A stretch of DNA of 13,058 nucleotides from an uncultured Caulobacterales bacterium (GCA_938007945.1 CALLME010000275.1:1-13058), one strand, 5' to 3'; counted from the first letter of the stretch, positions 1-7,707 are shown. Numbers and translations are program-made. The notes: a model not told the origin generated them from the letters alone.

Positions 1-174
1 AAACATAGTGCGCGGGTCATCTTCGCCCCAACAGCGTTTATGCAAAGCAAGGTCAGGGTTAAGAATTTTGGGTACAGCTTGTTTGACAGGCGGGCCGTAT
101 TGGGCCGAAAGCCAAATCATCATGTCTATCAGGTTTGAGACGGACTCGTCCGTTAACGTATGTTTGTTGAGCAT
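1..174 (-). CDS. Partial gene of unknown function, cut by the left window edge
   Basis: An open frame runs from ATG at 174 to the window edge, giving 58 residues with no stop (begins MLNKHTLTDESVSNLIDMMI, ends in DDPRTMF). I do not recognise the family. The visible part is soluble-looking, with no signal peptide or clear membrane segment. The same frame is open upstream through a GTG at 204 (adding MGCASLWDDK). That GTG lies 14 bases after the ABC-F stop codon and has an AGGGGG stretch about 10 bases ahead of it, so the true start could be 204. The ATG at 174 has only a weak GGGA upstream. Same strand and close spacing suggest co-transcription with the ABC-F gene. That the frame is coding is likely but not certain, because only the N-terminus is present. 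Confidence 0.55.
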   Translation of the reverse strand, partial: MLNKHTLTDESVSNLIDMMIWLSAQYGPPVKQAVPKILNPDLALHKRCWGEDDPRTMF

Positions 175-218
175 TTTATCATCCCACAATGATGCGCAGC
201 CCACGCAAATTACACCCC

Positions 219-2105
219 CTAAAGCCCCTCCGATTTTTTTGCCTGCTCATAGCCTTCCAGAGCTATGAGCCAATCATCTTCGAGGGCTTCCACCAACTTT
301 TCACAAGATACACGGCTTTTGCCAAGCGCGACAGCTTTCTCAGGGTTTATGGTAAACAGGTCAGTAACACTTAACTCGCGGTCTATCCTTGCCATTTCGG
401 TTTTAAGCTTTGCGAGCTTGGCTTCAATCGTCTCGACCTTGCGCTTAAGCGGGGCGACGCGTTTGCGGGCGTCAGCCGCGTTTTTACGTGATTGCTTGGC
501 CTCAGAAACTGGCTTGTTTTTGTCGCGATTGGTGCTGCGGTCTGTCTCGAGTTGTTCCCGGCGATAGTCCTCTAGGCTGCCATCGTAAGTGTCAATTGTG
601 CCGTTTCTGACGACCCAAAGACGGTCTACGACTGACTCGAGAAGGTTTCTGTCGTGGCTAATTATCAGAACCGCGCCCGAATAAGCGTTGAGCGATTTAA
701 TGAGTTCAGCGCGACTATCCATGTCGAGATGGTTGGCAGGCTCATCGAGCACAAGCAGGTGAGGGGCATTAAACCCGATAAGTGAAAACAGCAGCCGCGC
801 TTTCTCACCGCCCGATAAATCACCTGCTGGCGTTTCGCTGTTCTTCTCGCCTAGACCAAAGCTCGCGAGCCGCGCGCGCCGCTGCGCTTCCGTCGCCTCA
901 GGCATAAGCTCTCTGATATGGTCATAGGCACTCTCAAGTGGGTTGAGCGCATCAATTTGGTGCTGCGCGAAATAGCCAATTTCGAGCCGTTTATGGCGTT
1001 TAATAAAGCCGTCCTGCGCTTCAAGGTGCCCCAATATGCCTTTTGCAAATGTTGATTTACCTTCGCCGTTCTTCCCCAACAGCCCGATACGGTCATCAGG
1101 ATCAATGCGCAAGTTGAGGCGTTTAAGGACGGGGATATCTTCGATATATCCGAGTTGAACATTGTCAAAGCGCACCATGGGTGGAGAGAGGTGGCGTTCT
1201 GGCCCTTCAAGCTTGATGGGCGCGATGGGGTCTGAGACAATGGTTGAGACAGGCACCATTTTCTCTAGCCGTTTAATACGAGACTGGGCCTGCTTGGCTT
1301 TATTGGCTTTGGCGCGAAACCGCGTGACGAAGCTTTCTAGATGGCGGCGCTCATCATCTTGTTTGGCGCGCAGGGCCATGTTGAGGCGAATTTGCTCGGC
1401 GAGTTGACGCTCAAAATTGTCATAGCCGCCGCTATAGCTGAACAGTTTGCCTTCGCGTAGATGAGCGATATGGGTAACAGCGGAGTTGAGAAAATCGCGG
1501 TCGTGAGAGATGATAAAACAGGTGCCAGAATAATTCCGTATATGTTGTTCGAGCCAAACGGCCCCTTCCACATCCAGATAATTTGTTGGCTCATCCAGCA
1601 GCAAAATGTCTGGTTGCGCGAATAGCATGGCGGCGAGGGCGACTCGCATGCGCCACCCACCACTAAAGTCTGAACAGGGCTTGAGTTGGTCTTCTGCATC
1701 AAATCCTAGCCCGGAGAGAATAATCGCGGCGCGCGCTTCTGCGCTATAGGCTTCGATATCTGCGAGGCGCGTATGAATCGCGGCAATGCGCATAGGGTTT
1801 GATGCTGTCTCTGATTCTGCGAGCAGGGTGCTGCGTTCTGTGTCAGCCGCAAGAACTGTGGCGATAAGGCTCTCTGGGCCAGAGGGCACTTCTTGATCCA
1901 CAGCACCAAGTTTTGCGCCTTTGCGAATGTTGATAGATCCGTCTTCTGGCGAAAGATTGCCCTTAATGAGTTCAAATAAAGTGGATTTGCCTGTGCCGTT
2001 GCGCCCGACCAAGCCGACCTTCTGACCCTCACTAATCGCGAGTGTCGCTTGGTCAAAAAGCAGGCGGCCTTCAATGCGATATGTTAGGTCATTAATATGC
2101 AGCAC
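219..2105 (-). CDS. ABC-F family ATPase (YheS-like), ribosome-associated type
   Basis: The 628-residue protein has two ABC ATPase domains and no transmembrane segments, as in ABC-F proteins, which act on the ribosome rather than as transporters. Domain 1 has Walker A GRNGTGKST (34-42), signature FSGGWRMR (147-154), Walker B LLLDEP (168-173) and His201. A charged linker (about 235-285, the P-site tRNA interaction motif region) leads to domain 2 with GKNGEGKST (344-352), LSGGEKAR (430-437), LDEPANHLD (453-461) and His484. A lysine/glutamate-rich, probably coiled-coil tail covers about 535-625. The FSGGWRMR signature and the long tail point to the YheS/Uup-like branch rather than EttA. The start is GTG at 2105, which yields the usual MLxIxDLTYRI opening. 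I see no Shine-Dalgarno sequence before it. The second Walker B has Ala where Thr is commoner (DEPAN), which should not affect catalysis. The exact subfamily is inferred. Confidence 0.93.
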   Translation of the reverse strand: MLHINDLTYRIEGRLLFDQATLAISEGQKVGLVGRNGTGKSTLFELIKGNLSPEDGSINIRKGAKLGAVDQEVPSGPESLIATVLAADTERSTLLAESETASNPMRIAAIHTRLADIEAYSAEARAAIILSGLGFDAEDQLKPCSDFSGGWRMRVALAAMLFAQPDILLLDEPTNYLDVEGAVWLEQHIRNYSGTCFIISHDRDFLNSAVTHIAHLREGKLFSYSGGYDNFERQLAEQIRLNMALRAKQDDERRHLESFVTRFRAKANKAKQAQSRIKRLEKMVPVSTIVSDPIAPIKLEGPERHLSPPMVRFDNVQLGYIEDIPVLKRLNLRIDPDDRIGLLGKNGEGKSTFAKGILGHLEAQDGFIKRHKRLEIGYFAQHQIDALNPLESAYDHIRELMPEATEAQRRARLASFGLGEKNSETPAGDLSGGEKARLLFSLIGFNAPHLLVLDEPANHLDMDSRAELIKSLNAYSGAVLIISHDRNLLESVVDRLWVVRNGTIDTYDGSLEDYRREQLETDRSTNRDKNKPVSEAKQSRKNAADARKRVAPLKRKVETIEAKLAKLKTEMARIDRELSVTDLFTINPEKAVALGKSRVSCEKLVEALEDDWLIALEGYEQAKKSEGL

Positions 2106-2111
2106 AAGAAG

Positions 2112-2139
2112 TGAGTATCACGGCTTCACATTGGGTCAA
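2112..2139 (-). promoter_or_regulatory. Tentative promoter for the ABC-F gene
   Basis: Reading the minus strand, TTGACC (2139-2134, five of six matches to the -35 consensus) is followed after 16 bases by TACTCA (2117-2112); an alternative -10 is GATACT (2119-2114) with a short spacing. Either choice puts the start of transcription within a few bases of the GTG start codon at 2105, so the transcript may have almost no leader. The -10 match is weak and this is a guess from spacing. Confidence 0.3.
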
Positions 2140-2153
2140 GTCGGGTCTATAGA
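2125..2153 (+). promoter_or_regulatory. Probable sigma-70-type promoter of ndk
   Basis: TTCACA (2125-2130, five of six matches to TTGACA) and TATAGA (2148-2153, four of six to TATAAT) are separated by exactly 17 bases. They lie about 40 bases before the ndk start in the divergent gap. Transcription would begin near 2160, leaving a leader of about 34 bases that includes the ribosome-binding site. Confidence 0.55.
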
Positions 2154-2193
2154 GCGGCCAAATCAAACGCTAACGCCACAATAGGAGTCTCCC

Positions 2194-2616
2194 ATGGCCG
2201 TGCAACGTACATTCTCTATCATCAAGCCTGACGCGACAAAGCGAAACATCACAGGTAAAGTCAACGCCAAGATCGAAGAAGCAGGTCTTCGCATTGTGGC
2301 GCAAAAACGCGTCCAACTTTCAGAAGAGCAAGCTGGCGGTTTCTACGCTGTACACAAAGAGCGTCCGTTCTATGGCGACCTTGTAAAATTCATGATGTCT
2401 GGCCCAGTTGTGGTACAGGTTCTTGAAGGCGAAAATGCCATTGCGCGTTACCGTGAAGTTATGGGTGCGACGAACCCTGCTGAAGCTGACGCAGGCACAA
2501 TTCGCGCTGAATTTGCAGAGAGCATCGACGCCAATACAGTGCACGGCTCTGACGCGCCAGAAACAGCGGCTGAAGAAATAAAGTTCTTCTTCACAGACGC
2601 TGAAATTGTTGGCTAA
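2194..2616 (+). CDS. ndk: Nucleoside diphosphate kinase
   Basis: This enzyme moves the gamma phosphate of ATP to other nucleoside diphosphates through a phospho-histidine, balancing cytoplasmic NTP and dNTP pools. The 140-residue length is typical. The N-terminus [20 protein letters not shown] is the family hallmark, and the active-site segment NTVHGSD carries the catalytic His near residue 117. The ATG at 2194 is set by a good AGGAG at 2183-2187 with 6 bases of spacing. The gene stands alone, divergent from the ABC-F gene, with its own likely promoter (2125-2153) and a strong terminator just downstream (2642-2666). Nothing in it is unusual. The assignment is secure. Confidence 0.98.
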   Translation: MAVQRTFSIIKPDATKRNITGKVNAKIEEAGLRIVAQKRVQLSEEQAGGFYAVHKERPFYGDLVKFMMSGPVVVQVLEGENAIARYREVMGATNPAEADAGTIRAEFAESIDANTVHGSDAPETAAEEIKFFFTDAEIVG

Positions 2617-2641
2617 TACGTTTAGTTATATGCAATAAAAT

Positions 2642-2666
2642 AGGCTGGGGTAACCCAGCCTTTTTT
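2642..2666. terminator. Bidirectional intrinsic terminator between ndk and the TadG-like gene
   Basis: An 8-bp perfect stem, AGGCTGGG (2642-2649) with CCCAGCCT (2654-2661), closes a GTAA tetraloop and runs into a T-tract on the plus strand (2661-2665). An A-rich stretch upstream (about 2636-2640) gives a U-tract on the minus strand. It sits between the two convergent stop codons (2616 and 2689), so it can end both transcripts. Confidence 0.9.
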
Positions 2667-2688
2667 ATTGTCTGTCGTGTTAAGGATA

Positions 2689-4125
2689 TTATTCGCTGAG
2701 GCGGATAACTTCTTCCACAATTGTCTCGCCAATGATCTCAAACGCATGGTCGAGTGAGCTTGCGTCTTCGGCTCGTACAAAATCACCTTGTTCAGACGCA
2801 CAATCTGCTAGCATCGCATAAGCAGCATTCGTTGTGTCTGTCGAGATTGTTTGATGATGATCTGACCTGTACGAATTACTGTTGAACGTCGTCCGATAAT
2901 TCGTCATGTAATTGCCAGGATCTAAAGCAAATCCGATGGTAAAGACACGGACGCCTTGAGTTTTCATGGCCGCGCAAGTGTTTTTAGAATCGCGGTCAGA
3001 CGGGCTAATTCTTTCCCCCTCTTCCCAATCCATTCCATAACCCCAATCAGGACGGCTGGTACTTGTATCATAGTAATAACGACAATTTCTGCCCCCACGA
3101 TACCAACAGTAACGTCCTCGCCAAAAATTAGTCCCATCTTTCTGGAACCATTGAGGGGTCTGGGAATTTTGGCCGTCAGTCATAAAGATCATATAGCGCA
3201 GCGGGTTATCCTCACCTGTTTCAGCTTCGTGAACATCATTTTCATCTTGTAACCACTCCCAAGCTCTGGCGATTGGTGGTGCAGAGTTTGTTGAACCTGA
3301 CGGACGCATACGGTTAATAGCATTATCAGAAATGACACCCCATTGCATTTCAACTTGGCGAATAGAGATGATCGAATCGTCATAAGGGATCATGCCTGTG
3401 CGTAAGACGCGCTGGCCCGTCACAGCCTGAGGTCCGACAAAGCCGTCAATTGTATCCATAAAGTTTTCGACACTGGTAGTCAGGCCGTCAATACGGCGCT
3501 CCGCATCATCAGGACTTACGCAACGTGTTTCGTAGCGACCTCCCCAACTCCCATAATTGACCCAAACCCGCTCACACTCAGCCGGTTTATCGTCCCATGA
3601 CATTGACCCAGAGTTATCAAGTACGAGCGTAATAGACGCAGGGTTTTTGATTGCAAGCTCACGGAAATTCGCGCGTGCTGTGCTTGAAAACGGGATAGTG
3701 CGGTATTTACGACTAAACATGCCCATGAAATTCGTTCTGACACGCCCACTGACCGTGACATCAACGACGCCAGCGTCTTCATCGTAATTTGCTCGAATTC
3801 TCACGCGACGATTGCCGCCATGGACAGAATTAGGGAAGTTAAAACCAGCGTCATCCGCGCGGTAAACTTGATTATCAACAAAACCTTCGTCTGAATCCTC
3901 AGGCATACGCTCATGAGTTGAATAAAACACAGCTGACGCTAGGGCGACTTGATCAGCCGCAGCTTGCGACGTTGTCGTCACACGCGCCGTTGTCGTTAAA
4001 TCTAACCCAGCACCGACAGAGACAAGTGTCGCCGTCAATCCAAATGCCCAAATAAGGGCAAAGTTACCTTTTGTGTCGTTCTTATAACGGGCCCACAAAC
4101 CACCTTGTTTTAAAAACTTTGACAT
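2689..4125 (-). CDS. TadE/TadG-like protein with von Willebrand factor A domain
   Basis: The protein has 478 residues from the ATG at 4125. That start is chosen because AAGGA lies 7 bases ahead; an in-frame TTG at 4140 would add only five residues. After a short basic N-terminus, a membrane segment begins in GNFALIWAFGLTATLVSVGA (about 20-39) and leads into the Tad-type N-terminal domain (to about 65). A vWA domain follows with metal-site residues DNSGSMS (Asp170, Ser172, Ser174), GSTN (Thr279) and FMTDGQN (Asp317). Six cysteines (184, 202, 340, 348, 384, 442) suggest three disulfides in the periplasm. An aromatic- and arginine-rich insert (about 325-370) sits inside the vWA fold. Relatives belong to Flp/Tad pilus assembly or are orphan paralogues. 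No other tad genes are visible here, so its partner is unknown. Confidence 0.85.
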   Translation of the reverse strand: MSKFLKQGGLWARYKNDTKGNFALIWAFGLTATLVSVGAGLDLTTTARVTTTSQAAADQVALASAVFYSTHERMPEDSDEGFVDNQVYRADDAGFNFPNSVHGGNRRVRIRANYDEDAGVVDVTVSGRVRTNFMGMFSRKYRTIPFSSTARANFRELAIKNPASITLVLDNSGSMSWDDKPAECERVWVNYGSWGGRYETRCVSPDDAERRIDGLTTSVENFMDTIDGFVGPQAVTGQRVLRTGMIPYDDSIISIRQVEMQWGVISDNAINRMRPSGSTNSAPPIARAWEWLQDENDVHEAETGEDNPLRYMIFMTDGQNSQTPQWFQKDGTNFWRGRYCWYRGGRNCRYYYDTSTSRPDWGYGMDWEEGERISPSDRDSKNTCAAMKTQGVRVFTIGFALDPGNYMTNYRTTFNSNSYRSDHHQTISTDTTNAAYAMLADCASEQGDFVRAEDASSLDHAFEIIGETIVEEVIRLSE

Positions 4126-4141
4126 TTTACCATCCTTCAAT

Positions 4142-4161
4142 AAGCCTCTCCCACGGGGCTT
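4142..4161. other. Hairpin between purN and the TadG-like gene
   Basis: AAGCCTC (4142-4148) can pair with GGGGCTT (4155-4161) over 7 bp, including one G-T wobble, around a 6-base loop. It lies after the purN stop and just before the ribosome-binding site of the TadG-like gene. No T-tract follows on the minus strand, so it is not a standard terminator. It could be a weak purN 3' structure or part of the next gene's leader. Confidence 0.3.
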
Positions 4162-4221
4162 TGAGGAATGTCATAGAGATAAATTGCTTAGATTTATTTG
4201 AAGTATATATTTAACAAGAGA

Positions 4222-4824
4222 CTAAGATTTAGCCGATTGCAGTTGGAACGCGACCTTTTTGAGAGCCTCTGGATAGAGGGCAAGTTCAAGGGGGAGTAAG
4301 CGCGCAGACAGGCTATCAGATGTGTCATCTGGTAAAATTTCAAGCTGCGTTTGCGCCACAGTTGCGCCGCCATCAAGCTCAGCCGTGACGTGGTGGACTG
4401 TCGCGCCGTGAAGTTTATCGCCTGCATCAATCGCGCGTTGATGCGTATGAAGTCCCTTATATTTCGGCAGAAGCGAGGGGTGGATATTCAGAATACGTCC
4501 TGTCCAGCCGCGAACAAAAGCGGCGCTGAGGATGCGCATAAATCCCGCACAGCAGATAAGTTCTATGTCCGCTTCACGCAGAACAGCGTCTAGCGCTTTT
4601 TCAAATGCTCGTCGTGTATGGAAAGCGGTATGATCAATTGTGAGAGTTTGTATTCCGAGTGCTTTGGCTCTCTCTAATCCTGCCGCGTCAGGGCGGTTCG
4701 ATATTACAAGCGTAATACGCGCCGGGAAGTCATCTGCCTTCGCAGCTTTGGCAAGCGAGACCATATTTGACCCGCGCCCAGAAATTAGAACGGCGGTCTT
4801 CACGCGTATCGCCTGTTTAGGCAT
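4222..4824 (-). CDS. purN: Phosphoribosylglycinamide formyltransferase
   Basis: PurN transfers the formyl group of 10-formyl-tetrahydrofolate to GAR, the third step of purine synthesis. From the ATG at 4824 it has 200 residues. SGRGSNM (15-21) binds the phosphoribosyl group, CAGFMRIL (92-99) is the family core, and the catalytic triad is visible as Asn113 and His115 in NIHPSLLP and Asp151 in ELDGG. The start is chosen because ATGCCTAA overlaps the purM stop by 8 bases, a typical coupled arrangement. A longer in-frame start at 4866 would lie deep inside purM and is less likely. It forms an operon with purM. Confidence 0.95.
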   Translation of the reverse strand: MPKQAIRVKTAVLISGRGSNMVSLAKAAKADDFPARITLVISNRPDAAGLERAKALGIQTLTIDHTAFHTRRAFEKALDAVLREADIELICCAGFMRILSAAFVRGWTGRILNIHPSLLPKYKGLHTHQRAIDAGDKLHGATVHHVTAELDGGATVAQTQLEILPDDTSDSLSARLLPLELALYPEALKKVAFQLQSAKS

Positions 4825-5866
4825 TAGATAGCGCACCAATGGCCCAAGCTGTTTCGCCCGCCGCATTCAGAGCTGTTAAAACGCCGTCTGCTTTTGCAGG
4901 GTCAACAGCAAGGACAAGCCCAACACCGCAATTAAACGCACGGCGTAGTTCCGCCTCGGCAATACCGCCAGTCTCTTGCAGCCATGTAAATATAGCGGGG
5001 CGCTCAAAGCTTTCAAAATCTATGTCAGCTTTCAAATGGTCTGGCAGCATACGGGGTGTGTTCTCAGTCAAGCCGCCGCCCGTGATATGTGCGAGGCCCT
5101 TAACGTTGCCAGCCTTAATAATCGGCAAAAGCGATTTAATGTAAATGCGTGTCGGCTCGAGCAACGCTTCGGCGAGGGTCTTCGTCTCATCAAACGGGGC
5201 GGGTGCATCCCACGCAAGGCCCGAACGCCCCACAACTTTGCGGATAAGCGAATAACCATTAGAGTGCGGCCCAGAGGAGGCAACCGCAATCAGCGTATCG
5301 CCAGCTAGCATGGCGTCCAAATGCGGCATGACAGCGTTGCGCTCAACCGCACCGACGACAAAACCCGCCAGGTCGAAATCATCGCCCTCATACATGCCTG
5401 GCATCTCAGCCGTCTCGCCGCCAATGAGGGCGCATCCTGAAATACGACAGCCTTCCGCAATACCTTTGATGACGGCAGCGGCTTTATCTGTTTCCAATTT
5501 ACCTGTTGCAAAATAGTCGAGGAAGAAGAGCGGTTCTGCGCCTTGGGCGAGCACGTCATTTACGCACATGGCCACAAGATCAATCCCCACCGTATCCAGT
5601 TTGCCCGTGTCGATTGCGATGCGTAATTTTGTACCAACGCCATCTGTGCCAGAAATCAGTATGGGGTCGTTATAGCCTGCAGCTTTGAGATCAAACGCCC
5701 CACCAAATCCTCCAAGGGCTGCGTCCGCCCCTGGGCGACGTGTAGCTTTGGCGAAAGGCTTGATGCGGTTAATAAGGGCGTCGCCTGCGTCAATATCTAC
5801 GCCTGCGTCTGCATAGGTGAGCCCGTCTGTGGGTTTCGTGGTCTCGGTCATAGCTGTCTCTATCAT
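4817..5866 (-). CDS. purM: Phosphoribosylformylglycinamidine cyclo-ligase (AIR synthetase)
   Basis: PurM closes the imidazole ring of FGAM using ATP to give AIR, the fifth step of purine synthesis. The protein has up to 349 residues, the usual length. [13 protein letters not shown] (16-28), [11 protein letters not shown] (71-81), [20 protein letters not shown] (101-120) and [12 protein letters not shown] (148-159) are characteristic PurM motifs. ATG at 5866 and ATG at 5851 (starting [10 protein letters not shown]) are both possible. The latter has a better-spaced purine-rich stretch (GAGA), while AAGG is only 2 bases from the first. purN follows with an 8-base overlap. The gene is divergent from the DUF2066 gene, and its leader holds small hairpins described separately. 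Confidence 0.97.
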   Translation of the reverse strand: MIETAMTETTKPTDGLTYADAGVDIDAGDALINRIKPFAKATRRPGADAALGGFGGAFDLKAAGYNDPILISGTDGVGTKLRIAIDTGKLDTVGIDLVAMCVNDVLAQGAEPLFFLDYFATGKLETDKAAAVIKGIAEGCRISGCALIGGETAEMPGMYEGDDFDLAGFVVGAVERNAVMPHLDAMLAGDTLIAVASSGPHSNGYSLIRKVVGRSGLAWDAPAPFDETKTLAEALLEPTRIYIKSLLPIIKAGNVKGLAHITGGGLTENTPRMLPDHLKADIDFESFERPAIFTWLQETGGIAEAELRRAFNCGVGLVLAVDPAKADGVLTALNAAGETAWAIGALSNA

Positions 5867-5893
5867 GGCCTTAAACTTTCCGCTTCAAAGCCT

Positions 5894-5945
5894 AAAAACC
5901 GACTCGGTGCAAGTAGAGACTCATGCTGAGCCCCTTACGGGGTGC
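5894..5945 (-). promoter_or_regulatory. Candidate structured leader of purM
   Basis: On the minus strand, a possible -10 TATATT (5953-5948) precedes, in order, a CCCC-GTAA-GGGG hairpin (about 5944-5933), a CTCA-GCA-TGAG hairpin (about 5932-5922), and ACCG-AGT-CGGT (5908-5898) running into TTTTT (5898-5894). The last has the form of a very small intrinsic terminator about 28 bases before the purM start. Each stem is only 4 bp, so they may be weak. I recognise no known riboswitch. Confidence 0.3.
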
Positions 5946-6011
5946 ACAATATACAGTAATTGCCGCGAAATCCACTTTGCGAGCCAATCAAAGCGGTATA
6001 GACATACTCTT

Positions 6012-7049
6012 ATGACACGAATTTTCTCTTTTGTTTTCGCATTTTTTATCCTCAACTTTGCGACACTCGCTCAGGCGGCTGATCCTTTTACAGTCGCCGG
6101 CATCCCTGTTGATGCAACAGGCGACACGGCCATTGAGGCACAAATTGCAGCGACAGAGCAAGGCCAAATCCGTACAGCGGAAATCCTCATTAAACGCCTC
6201 ACGCTTGATAGCGCGTTGATGAATGCGAATCTGCCGCCGATGACAATTGAGACAGCGCGCTCACTAATTCGGGGGCAGAAAATCGGTAATGAAAAACGCT
6301 CCGCGCGGCGCTACCTCGGCGATATTACCGTCGCGTTTAATCCGCAGCGCGTGCAAGATTATCTCAAGTCGAACGGGCTTGATATGATTTCGACACAGAC
6401 ACGTCAGCGCTTGGTTATCCCAATTTTAAACGGCGAGACACCAAACGCTGAAAATGCGTGGACAGAGGCTTGGGCGCGAGGTGGATTTGCCCATGCGCTG
6501 ACACCCGTCATCAGCAATCCTGAAGCCTCAGGCTTCATCACAGCCCAACAAGCTATGTCAGGTGATAAAAACGCAATACGGGCTGTTGCCGCTGCCGCAG
6601 GTGTGCGCCAAGTGCTTATTGCTCAAGCCAATGGCAGCCAAGGCAATTACCGCGTCTCACTCACCGATATCGCGATTGATACGGATACAAGAACCAATCT
6701 CGGCAGCGTGTCGGGCGCGACGGCTTTCGACGCTGCGGCGCGGTCGGTTGATAGTCTAGAGAGCGCGTGGAAAGAGGCGTCTGTTAATATAGCAGCCAAT
6801 GCGCAGACGATGATCGTGTCTGTGCTTTACAACTCGCATGAAGACTGGCTCCGCCTGCAAGAGGCCATCAATGGTTCAGCTCAAATCACAGATGCGCGTC
6901 TCGATGCACTGACAAAGGACGGCGCGATGATGACATTGACGGTGGGTGACCTCGGCCGTCTCGCCAATGAACTTAAGTTTAAAGGCGTAAAAGTTACCTC
7001 TGATCCAGAAATAGGCACATATTTCGCGCGTAACGGCTATAGCCGATAA
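6012..7049 (+). CDS. DUF2066 domain protein, exported
   Basis: The product has 345 residues from the ATG at 6012. It starts with a clear Sec signal peptide: a basic MTR, a hydrophobic core FSFVFAFFILNF, and cleavage after AQA near residue 22, leaving ADPF. The mature protein is soluble-looking and should be periplasmic or envelope-associated. The opening FTVAGIPVDATGDTAIEAQI and the RRYLGDITVAFNP segment match the DUF2066 family as I know it; its function is undescribed. The frame is open further upstream to 5817, but that part runs antisense into purM and lacks a signal peptide at its start, so 6012 is preferred. There is no strong Shine-Dalgarno; a TATAGA at 5997-6002 may be a -10 element. 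It is followed 25 bases later by hdaA, and its place between purM and hda recurs in other proteobacteria. Confidence 0.85.
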   Translation: MTRIFSFVFAFFILNFATLAQAADPFTVAGIPVDATGDTAIEAQIAATEQGQIRTAEILIKRLTLDSALMNANLPPMTIETARSLIRGQKIGNEKRSARRYLGDITVAFNPQRVQDYLKSNGLDMISTQTRQRLVIPILNGETPNAENAWTEAWARGGFAHALTPVISNPEASGFITAQQAMSGDKNAIRAVAAAAGVRQVLIAQANGSQGNYRVSLTDIAIDTDTRTNLGSVSGATAFDAAARSVDSLESAWKEASVNIAANAQTMIVSVLYNSHEDWLRLQEAINGSAQITDARLDALTKDGAMMTLTVGDLGRLANELKFKGVKVTSDPEIGTYFARNGYSR

Positions 7050-7074
7050 ATAGGCTATGCGTTAAACACGGCGC

Positions 7075-7707
7075 ATGGTCAGACCTCCGTCCTCATCACA
7101 AATCCCCTTAAATCTTGCGCCCAAGGCCGAGTTCACTTTCGCGCGTTTTTTAAGCTCGGAAGACAATACGGCTTTGATTGAGCACCTGAAATCGCCCGAG
7201 CAATGGCCTGCGCCTATACTGCTTTTAGTTGGCGAAGCGGGTGTTGGTAAAACTCATTTGGGCACGGCTTTCGTAGCACAAAATGAGCGCTACGACTTTA
7301 TCGACAACGCGCAATTGGCCGACGAAGCGCAACTCTTTGCGCAGATGAACCGCGCGCTGACGGGGGAGTGTGACGCACTGTTGCTTGCGGCACCAACGCT
7401 GCCTTCAAAATGGGGTACGCGTCTCCCTGACTTACGCTCACGTCTTAAAAACACGCCGACTATGCAAATCAGCGTGCCAGATGACAGCGTCTTAGAAGGG
7501 ATAACGCGACAACTCTTCCAAGGTTTTGGGCGCGATGTGTCGCGTGATGTTGTGCTCTATATTGTTTCGCGAACCGCCCGTACTGTGCCCGCCTTGCAGG
7601 CCGTTGTACAAAATCTTGAAACTCAAGCACAATCGGATAAGGCTGATATCACCAAAGCCTATGCCGCGCGCCACATGAAAAAGTGGGACGAGCCTGATTT
7701 GTTTTAA
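7075..7707 (+). CDS. hdaA: DnaA regulatory inactivator, HdaA/Hda-like AAA+ protein
   Basis: Hda-type proteins bind the DNA polymerase sliding clamp and stimulate ATP hydrolysis by DnaA, stopping re-initiation. The 210-residue protein has an N-terminal clamp-binding motif QIPLNL (9-14), Walker A GEAGVGKT (53-60), a Walker B-like FIDNAQ (75-80) resembling the IDN of E. coli Hda, the conserved LPDLRSRL (117-124) and a sensor 2 region around RTARTVPAL (167-174). It lacks a DnaA DNA-binding domain. Only about 14 residues separate Walker A from Walker B, clearly fewer than in the Hda proteins I know. This accounts for much of its short length. It lies 25 bases after the DUF2066 gene, probably in one operon, and its stop is 4 bases from the convergent SDR gene. 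No clear Shine-Dalgarno precedes the ATG. Confidence 0.88.
   Translation: MVRPPSSSQIPLNLAPKAEFTFARFLSSEDNTALIEHLKSPEQWPAPILLLVGEAGVGKTHLGTAFVAQNERYDFIDNAQLADEAQLFAQMNRALTGECDALLLAAPTLPSKWGTRLPDLRSRLKNTPTMQISVPDDSVLEGITRQLFQGFGRDVSRDVVLYIVSRTARTVPALQAVVQNLETQAQSDKADITKAYAARHMKKWDEPDLF

Noticed and set aside
851..2074. Several open frames of 120-130 codons on the minus strand inside the ABC-F gene
   Set aside because: They are out-of-frame shadows of the ABC-F coding sequence with no recognisable protein features.
4825..4866. Longer purN start at 4866
   Set aside because: It adds 14 residues encoded inside purM; the ATG overlapping the purM stop by 8 bases gives the expected N-terminus.
5817..6011. 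Upstream extension of the DUF2066 reading frame by 65 codons
   Set aside because: It overlaps the purM start antisense and places a hydrophobic signal peptide in the middle of the protein; the ATG at 6012 begins a normal signal peptide.
7297..7314. Degenerate Walker B in HdaA (IDN instead of two acidic residues)
   Set aside because: E. coli Hda also has IDN at this position, so this is normal for the family; only the short spacing from Walker A is unusual.
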